A stretch of 39,318 nucleotides of DNA from Herbaspirillum sp. ASV7. Lineage in GTDB: Bacteria > Pseudomonadota > Gammaproteobacteria > Burkholderiales > Burkholderiaceae_D. Below, one piece after another: positions 34,251 through 39,318 of this stretch (position 1 is the stretch's first letter; each line of letters opens with the position of its first letter). The stretch covers positions 1-39,318 of the forward strand of contig NZ_JAELUH010000050.1 of NCBI RefSeq assembly GCF_016429215.1, read 5' to 3'. The notes under the pieces were generated by a model. It did not search any database. It was given only the letters and a program-made list of their open reading frames with translations, and was not told where the DNA came from. A program made the position numbers and the translations under genes.

Positions 34251-35294
34251 ATGACCACCACCACCGAGAGCCTGCCACGGCAGGCGATTTCTTCACCCTC
34301 GCCAGCCGCACAGCGGGCCGGCAACAACGCCACGCTGTGGCATGGCGGCCTGGTCGCCACGGCCGCCTGGCTGGCGCTGGGCGTGCTGGTGCTCAAATGG
34401 CCCAACAAGGAGGTCGGTTTCTCCGACTGGGCCTATACCGACGAGTTCGGCTACTTCGCCCTGGCCGTGGCGGCCTTGCTGGGCCTGCTGGCGGTGGGCG
34501 GCGCCTTGACCGGCAGCATCGGGCGCGTCGTACGCCTGCTGCGCCCGGCCGGACAGTGGCTGGTGGCGCTGCCGCTGCTGCTGGCGCTGTGGGAAGTCCT
34601 CACCGCCAAGCTGGGGGTGCTGCCCTCACCGTTCTTCGCGCCACCGCAAAGCCTCATCGAGGTCTACGGCGAGGACTGGTCGCGCCTGGGGATCTCCACC
34701 GCCTATTCGCTACGGCTGCTGGCGCATGGATTTGCCAGCGGTGCGGTGGTCGGTTTCGTGGTCGGTGTGTGGATAGGCTGGTCGCGCATCGCCGGTTACT
34801 GGATCCATCCGGTCCTGCGTTTCCTGGGACCGGTGCCGGCCTCGGCGCTGCTGCCGCTGGCCTTCTTCTTCGCCCCTTCCAGCTATGCCGCAGCGGTCTT
34901 CCTGATCGCGCTGGCCAGCTTCTTCCCGGTGGCCGTGCTGACCTGGTCGGGCGTGGCGGCGGTCAACAAGAGCTACTACGACGTGGCGCGCACGCTGGGG
35001 GCATCGGAACGCTTCCTGGTGCTGCGGGTGGCGATCCCGGCGGCGCTGCCGCAGGTCTTCGTGGGCCTGTTCATGGCGCTGGGCGCGGCCTTCACGGTAC
35101 TGGTCACGGCCGAGATGATGGGCGTCAAGGCCGGCCTGGGCTGGTACCTGCAATGGTCGCAGGGCTGGGCTGCCTACAGCAACATGTATGCGGCGCTGAT
35201 CGTCATGGCCATCCTCTGCTCGGGACTGATCACGCTGTTGTTCAAGGTACGTGACCACGCGCTGTCGTGGCAGAAGGGAACCGTCAAATGGTAA
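34251..35294 (+). CDS. ABC transporter permease, sulfonate/nitrate type (SsuC-like)
   Basis: This 347-residue inner-membrane protein has several hydrophobic helices and a C-terminal BPD_transp_1 domain whose EAA-like cytoplasmic loop reads VARTLGASERFLVLRVAIPAA. The N-terminal part (about residues 30-110) adds helices beyond the roughly 260-residue SsuC norm, so it is longer than usual. AAGGGAG lies 6 bases before the ATG. It overlaps the ATPase start by 7 bases, so the two are translationally coupled. Confidence 0.92.
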   Translation: MTTTTESLPRQAISSPSPAAQRAGNNATLWHGGLVATAAWLALGVLVLKWPNKEVGFSDWAYTDEFGYFALAVAALLGLLAVGGALTGSIGRVVRLLRPAGQWLVALPLLLALWEVLTAKLGVLPSPFFAPPQSLIEVYGEDWSRLGISTAYSLRLLAHGFASGAVVGFVVGVWIGWSRIAGYWIHPVLRFLGPVPASALLPLAFFFAPSSYAAAVFLIALASFFPVAVLTWSGVAAVNKSYYDVARTLGASERFLVLRVAIPAALPQVFVGLFMALGAAFTVLVTAEMMGVKAGLGWYLQWSQGWAAYSNMYAALIVMAILCSGLITLLFKVRDHALSWQKGTVKW

Positions 35295-36103
35295 GTGCAA
35301 CTCACACTCCCGACACTCAAGTCGCCACCGCAGCGAGCGCCAATGGTGCGCACATCGACATCCGGCAGGTAAGCCACTGGTTCGAACGCAAGGGCGGCCA
35401 GGGCGTGCTGCAGGTGCTGGACGATATCTCGCTCACCGTGGCACCGGGCGAGTTCGTCGCCCTGCTGGGGCCTAGCGGTTGCGGCAAGTCCACCCTGCTG
35501 CGCCTGGTGGCAGGACTGGAGCCGGCCACCGCCGGCCATATCACCCAGGACGGCCAGCCCATCACCCGGCCCGATCCCTCGCGCATCGTGGTGTTCCAGG
35601 ATCCGACGCTCTATCCCTGGCGTACCGTCTGGGACAACGTCGCCCTGGGCCTGCAGGCCCGGGGCCTATTGAAGCAGCAGCGTCATCGCGTCGACGATGC
35701 GCTGGCCCTGGTGGGGCTGGATGAATTTGCCGATGCCTTCCCGCACCAGCTCTCCGGCGGCATGGCCCAGCGTGTGGCACTGGCGCGGGCGCTGGTCAAC
35801 GATCCGCAACTGCTGGTGCTGGACGAACCGCTGGGCAAACTTGATTCGCTCACCCGCCTGTCCATGCAAAGCGAACTGGTGGCGCTGTGGCAGCGGCGCC
35901 AGTTCTCGGCCCTGCTGGTGACCCACGACGTGGAAGAGGCGTTGTTCCTGGCGCAGCGGGTGATCGTGTTCGGCCAGCGCCCGGCGGCCATCCGCGCCGA
36001 GATCAGGGTCGACCTGCCCTACCCGCGCCACCGTGGCGATCCGCTGCTGGCGCAACTGCGGCACGAGGCGCTGCGTCACCTGGGGCTGGATGGCAGCTGG
36101 TAA
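35288..36103 (+). CDS. ABC transporter ATPase, sulfonate/nitrate type (SsuB/TauB-like)
   Basis: The 271-residue ATPase has Walker A GPSGCGKST, a Q-loop (VFQDPTLYPWRTVWDNVALG), the signature LSGGMAQR, Walker B LLVLDEPLGKLD and the H-loop LLVTHDVEEAL, matching the SsuB/TauB/NrtD group. It powers the import system encoded upstream. Start choice: ATG 35288 with AAGGGAA 7 bases upstream, in preference to an in-frame codon at 35267. Its TAA stop shares its last A with the ATG of the cytochrome gene (TAATG), which ties that gene firmly to the transporter operon. Confidence 0.93.
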   Translation: MVSATHTPDTQVATAASANGAHIDIRQVSHWFERKGGQGVLQVLDDISLTVAPGEFVALLGPSGCGKSTLLRLVAGLEPATAGHITQDGQPITRPDPSRIVVFQDPTLYPWRTVWDNVALGLQARGLLKQQRHRVDDALALVGLDEFADAFPHQLSGGMAQRVALARALVNDPQLLVLDEPLGKLDSLTRLSMQSELVALWQRRQFSALLVTHDVEEALFLAQRVIVFGQRPAAIRAEIRVDLPYPRHRGDPLLAQLRHEALRHLGLDGSW

Positions 36104-37251
36104 TGACCATCCCCCGGTTTGATTGGGAGGCCTGCATCAACCTGATGCTGCAGGCCATGCAGGGGGCGCAGCTGGGCTTGCTGCGCCTGTTGTCCTGGCT
36201 ACACCTGACCCATGACATCGACGGCCAGCCCGCCTGGCCGTTTGCATTGCGCCTGTCCGGCGAGGTGATGCTGATCGACCACAACGTCGTGCGTGCCCTC
36301 GCCGGCGCCCTGGTCTGCCTGGCCACGGCCCTGCTGCTGGTGGTGCTGGCCCTGGCCTGGCGGCGCCGCCGCTGGCTGCTGCTGGGGCTGGCTGTGGCCC
36401 TGATCGTGTTCGCGCCCTGGCCGGACCAGACACTGGTGACCACTGCGGCCACACCGACCAGTTTCCACACCTCTCCCGACCGCTTCTCCGCTGCCGGCAT
36501 CGTGCGTGGCGAGCAGCTCTATGGCCAGCAATGCATCGCCTGCCACGGCGCCGATGGCCGTGGCAATACGCCGCTGGCTCTGTCACTGGAGGTAGCGCCG
36601 CCCAACCTTTCCAGCGGCCTGCTGTGGCGACGTTTCGATGGCGACCTGTACTGGAGCCTGCGCCACGGCAAGGGCGGCATGCCGTCCTTCGATGCCAGCA
36701 CCAGCCCGGCCGATCGCTGGGCCCTCATCGATTACCTCAAGGCCAATGCGGCCGGCGTGGGCGTGGCCGAGACCGGCAGCTGGCCGCGTCCGGTCGCCAT
36801 GCCCGACATGGCCCTGGATTGCCGGGAATCGGCCGTCACCCGGCTGGACCAGTGGCAGGGGCAACGCATCCGCCTGGTCATCGGCGGGGCCGGCACCGTT
36901 CCCGGCGAAGACCCGCGCCTGCAATCGGTGCTGCTGGGCGGCCAGCCGGGTAGCGCAGTGGGTACGATCACCTGCGCCAGCCATGAAGCCAACGCCCTGC
37001 ATGCCATCGCCATCCTCACCGGCCAGCCCGAATCACGGCTGGCCGGCACCGAGCTGCTGGCCGACCGCGACGGCTGGTTGCGCGCTCGCAACAGCGGCGG
37101 ACAATGGTCGGAACAGGACATGCTGTGCCGCTCGCCACTGGCATCGGCCAGCCCCGCGTCGCCGACCAGGAACGGCACCGGCCTGGACCAGCTGATCGCG
37201 GCCATGGACGACGAGCCGGTGCGTTTCATCAAGGGCGGCTTCGTGCATTGA
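36103..37251 (+). CDS. Membrane-anchored c-type cytochrome coupled to the ABC transporter
   Basis: The 382-residue protein starts with about 65 residues of amphipathic or hydrophobic sequence, then two close transmembrane helices (about 67-86 and 92-108), a class I cytochrome c domain (about 125-225) with haem motif C144-I-A-C147-H148 and probable axial M193 (KGGMPSFD), and a C-terminal domain of about 150 residues that I cannot assign. The start of that domain (MPDMALDCRESAVTRLDQW) faintly resembles the first strands of a redoxin, but there is no CxxC. It should be anchored in the inner membrane with the haem in the periplasm. Overlap with the ATPase (TAATG) makes it part of the transport operon, which is unusual. 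It may accept electrons from oxidation of the imported or periplasmic sulfur compound. Confidence 0.85.
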   Translation: MTIPRFDWEACINLMLQAMQGAQLGLLRLLSWLHLTHDIDGQPAWPFALRLSGEVMLIDHNVVRALAGALVCLATALLLVVLALAWRRRRWLLLGLAVALIVFAPWPDQTLVTTAATPTSFHTSPDRFSAAGIVRGEQLYGQQCIACHGADGRGNTPLALSLEVAPPNLSSGLLWRRFDGDLYWSLRHGKGGMPSFDASTSPADRWALIDYLKANAAGVGVAETGSWPRPVAMPDMALDCRESAVTRLDQWQGQRIRLVIGGAGTVPGEDPRLQSVLLGGQPGSAVGTITCASHEANALHAIAILTGQPESRLAGTELLADRDGWLRARNSGGQWSEQDMLCRSPLASASPASPTRNGTGLDQLIAAMDDEPVRFIKGGFVH

Positions 37252-37366
37252 CCCCCTGAGCGGACCCGGCAAGGGGGGCTGAACTCATCAGGAAAAACCC
37301 GATAGCCTGCAGTCTGCGGCGGACGCATCATTTGCTTGCCGATTCACTATCGCCAGAGCAGATACC

Positions 37367-37726
37367 ATGACCAAGACCGCCCTGATCGCCGCTTCCCGTT
37401 CCGATGTCAGTCGTGCCCTCACCGAATGGCTGGTCATCAACGACATCGATATCCAGACCGTTGGCAGCGGCAACGATGCCATCGCCACCATGACCCATGA
37501 CCGTCCCGACCTGGTGCTGGCGCAGATGTCCATGGATGACATGAGCGGCCTGCGGCTGGCGCACTACCTGAAGGCTCACGAGGGCTTCCGCCAGGTACCG
37601 GTGATCCTGCTGTGCCGCGATGAACGCGAGATGGCGCTGGTGCGCGGCCAATGGCCGGCGTTCCTGTTCGGCGACTCGCTCAATCCGGCCCTCATTTCGG
37701 AGTTGCAGCGGGAGCTGGTGAACTAG
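37367..37726 (+). CDS. Stand-alone receiver-like protein with degenerate phosphorylation site
   Basis: This 119-residue protein has the length and hydrophobic pattern of a CheY-like receiver (TALIAASRSDVSRALTEWL, DLVLAQMSMDDMSGLRLA, VPVILLCRDE). The key residues are gone: the acidic pair near the N-terminus is ASRSD, the phospho-acceptor is Q in LVLAQMSM (canonical LVLLDxxMP), and the conserved Lys near residue 105 is not present (FLFGDSL). It probably cannot be phosphorylated in the usual way and may act as a protein-binding decoy or adaptor. It lies 115 bases after the cytochrome gene, with no partner kinase adjacent, and ends at a strong terminator. Confidence 0.8.
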   Translation: MTKTALIAASRSDVSRALTEWLVINDIDIQTVGSGNDAIATMTHDRPDLVLAQMSMDDMSGLRLAHYLKAHEGFRQVPVILLCRDEREMALVRGQWPAFLFGDSLNPALISELQRELVN

Positions 37727-37741
37727 GCTTTCGATACCTCC

Positions 37742-37775
37742 ATGAAAAAGGCGGACCACGGTCCGCCTTTTTCAT
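37742..37775. terminator. Strong bidirectional intrinsic terminator
   Basis: A perfect 15-bp stem with loop CACG: the left arm ends in AAAAAGGCGGAC and the right arm begins GTCCGCCTTTTT. A GC-rich core is flanked by A and T runs on either side, so it works in both directions. It sits between the convergent receiver-like gene (ends 37726) and the TPR-like gene (ends 37792). Confidence 0.92.
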
Positions 37776-37791
37776 TCATCGCCCTACCTGA

Positions 37792-39318
37792 TCACACGGG
37801 CTTGCGCCGCCGCCAGCGCGCCACACCCAAGCCCGCCGCCAGCACCACCGCCAACAGCAAACCCGCGCTGGCAGCCCGATGCTGTCCCACCCAATGACGC
37901 CCCTGGCGCCACGCCTGCACATACGGGAAGCGTGCTGCCGCCGCAAAATCAGGCTCCACGCAGTTCTGACCAAAGTCTTCCGAGAACGGCACGGCCGCCC
38001 CTTCCTTGATGTAGCGACGATACAGCTGGCTGGCACGCTCCTGGTCGTAGTAGACGAAATTCACCCCCCGGCACAGCACGGCGGCAAAGGCTTGCGAGCG
38101 TGGCGGCAAGGCGTCGGCAGCCTTCATCGCGTAGTCGGCGGCGATGTCGCGATAGTGGAAGCGCTTGTAGGGCTGGGCCTCGCTGGCGGCATAGCGCTGG
38201 CGCTCGCCTTCGGTCACCAGCGGGCCCGGCAGGTCGGCCTGGGCGCGCGCTTGCGGCGTATCCGCGCGCGCCTGACGATCTTCGCTGCTCCAGAAACCGG
38301 AGCGGCCGGCGCCTCCCGGATAGTTGCCGCCATAGACGGCAAAGTCGGGGCCCTGTTCGTAGCCCATGATCTCCATGCCCTGGCGGCGTGCGATCAGGGC
38401 CGCTTCATACCAGCCCCGGGCGCGGCTGTCGGCGCGCCAGGCATGCTGGCCGCGCTCCAGCGCCTGGCCGTATTCGCGGGCCTTGGCGCGCACGCGCCAG
38501 GTGACCGGCGTGGGCCGGCCATTGTCGTCGTAGACACTCTCCACGAATCGCTCGTCGCGCTCATCGGGGAAGTAGGCCAGCGCCTGCTCCACCCTGCCCT
38601 CGCGTACCAGGCGACGGGCCAGCAGCAGGCGCAGCTTGTCTTCCAGGGTCGCAGGAACAAGCGCCTGCGCCACCCACTGGCGCGAATAACGGGCGTACTT
38701 CGGCTCCTTCATCGCCTTGGTGATCGACTCCACGCCTGGCATCGGCGAGGCCGGCGCGTGGGCGTCGACATAGGCCTTCAACTCGTCGGCCGTCAGCACG
38801 CGTTCGGCCACGTAGGCCAGGTCGTTGTAATAGTCCCCGTAGGCGCCGACATAGTAGCCTTCAGCCGCGCTCCTGCTGGCGCTGCGGCCGGCCGCACGGT
38901 GGAACTGCGCCAGCGCCTCCACGTATTGTCCGCGCGAGAGCGTGAGCACGCCCTGCTCTCCCTGCAGCAGATCCGCATTGCCCGGCTCCAGGCTGGCGTC
39001 GTTGCGCGGGAAGGCCTGGATGGCACGTGCATAGGCCTGCACCGCTGCCTCGTTATCGCCACGCCGCAGCGCCAGCTTGGCGCGTACCCACCAGCCCAGC
39101 GCCGACTCCTGCCGCGCCGCCAGCACCTCTGCCAGCTCGTAGCGGCCGGTGCGATACGCCAGCGCGGCCACGCGATCGATGCCGTCGATATGTTCCAGCC
39201 CGCGTCGCTGCAGGGCTGCCACCAGATTGACCAGCACCGCATTGGGCTTGAGGCCATGCCCACGCGCTGCGTCGCCGTAGCCGGAGGAGCCGCTGGTGGT
39301 GGAGTAAGGGTCGTAGTC
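37792..39318 (-). CDS. TPR-like protein with C-terminal membrane anchor, 5'-truncated by the window edge
   Basis: The frame is open to the window edge (upstream residues YDPYSTTSGSSGYGD...), so the N-terminus is missing. The visible part of about 508 residues is alpha-helical with tetratricopeptide-like pairs (RVAALAYRTGRYELAEVLAA, KLALRRGDNEAAVQAYARAI, LTLSRGQYVEALAQFHRAAG), many Tyr/Trp/Arg-rich helices, and a single C-terminal transmembrane helix (AASAGLLLAVVLAAGLGVAR) followed by RRRKPV. The bulk is therefore probably periplasmic with a cytoplasmic basic tail. I recognise no catalytic motif and cannot assign a function. It ends at the shared bidirectional terminator. Confidence 0.8.
   Translation of the reverse strand, partial: DYDPYSTTSGSSGYGDAARGHGLKPNAVLVNLVAALQRRGLEHIDGIDRVAALAYRTGRYELAEVLAARQESALGWWVRAKLALRRGDNEAAVQAYARAIQAFPRNDASLEPGNADLLQGEQGVLTLSRGQYVEALAQFHRAAGRSASRSAAEGYYVGAYGDYYNDLAYVAERVLTADELKAYVDAHAPASPMPGVESITKAMKEPKYARYSRQWVAQALVPATLEDKLRLLLARRLVREGRVEQALAYFPDERDERFVESVYDDNGRPTPVTWRVRAKAREYGQALERGQHAWRADSRARGWYEAALIARRQGMEIMGYEQGPDFAVYGGNYPGGAGRSGFWSSEDRQARADTPQARAQADLPGPLVTEGERQRYAASEAQPYKRFHYRDIAADYAMKAADALPPRSQAFAAVLCRGVNFVYYDQERASQLYRRYIKEGAAVPFSEDFGQNCVEPDFAAAARFPYVQAWRQGRHWVGQHRAASAGLLLAVVLAAGLGVARWRRRKPV

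Noticed and set aside
37253..37290. CCCCCT/AGGGGG inverted repeat after the cytochrome gene as a terminator
   Set aside because: Six-base stem with a 14-base loop and no T run; too weak to call.
1..39318. CRISPR arrays, tRNA/rRNA genes, IS elements, integrase or phage genes
   Set aside because: None seen: no regularly spaced repeats, no cloverleaf-like sequences with CCA ends, no transposase or integrase motifs, and intergenic gaps are short and ordinary.

Overview
The window looks like a chromosomal segment of a GC-rich betaproteobacterium, most likely Oxalobacteraceae close to Herbaspirillum. That placement is an inference from the high GC, the many chemoreceptors, the CheV and Aer types and the gene mix; no rRNA or other phylogenetic marker is present. 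Coding density is high and all genes look intact. No tRNA, rRNA, IS element, phage gene or CRISPR array was seen. The first and last genes run off the ends.

Region 1 (1-13.8 kb, all plus strand) is a sensory and cyclic-di-GMP block. It holds a truncated chemoreceptor, cheV, a small hemerythrin lacking one iron-binding His, and an Aer-type PAS chemoreceptor. Next comes a PAS histidine kinase coupled by an ATGA overlap to a receiver-HD protein whose HD-GYP motifs are degenerate (HG and GVP). It ends with a CHASE/multi-PAS hybrid kinase with receiver and Hpt domains, whose stop codon overlaps the TTG start of a PleD-like receiver-GGDEF diguanylate cyclase with an intact inhibitory site.

Region 2 (13.9-25.8 kb) is a myo-inositol catabolic locus. 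Two Gfo/Idh/MocA inositol dehydrogenases are followed by a convergent RpiR/IolR-like repressor. Divergent from the repressor is a sugar ABC transporter (binding protein, permease, ATPase), then an iolC-DUF2090 fusion, iolD, iolE and iolB, tightly spaced or overlapping. Together they cover uptake, oxidation to inosose, dehydration, ring hydrolysis, isomerisation, phosphorylation and probably aldol cleavage. iolA is not in the window. Candidate IolR sites lie upstream of the first dehydrogenase.

Region 3 (26.2-29.9 kb) has a FixJ/NarL-like regulator with Glu at the phospho-acceptor position, converging on a four-gene minus-strand operon of SiaABCD type: a SpoIIE/PP2C phosphatase, a SiaB-like kinase, a SiaC-like DUF1987 protein and a GGDEF cyclase. 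The phosphatase carries a cytosolic CBS pair where Pseudomonas SiaA has a membrane sensor, and the cyclase lacks the RxxD inhibitory site.

Region 4 (30-37.3 kb) is a sulfur block. On the minus strand are an OsmC-like protein, a Gln-type thiol dioxygenase (probably 3-mercaptopropionate dioxygenase) and a four-domain rhodanese. Divergent from osmC is a sulfonate/nitrate-type ABC transporter with a Tat-exported binding protein, translationally coupled to a membrane-anchored c-type cytochrome. The shared intergenic region carries a bulged inverted repeat. The window ends with a stand-alone degenerate receiver, a strong bidirectional terminator and the 3' part of a TPR-like membrane-anchored protein.
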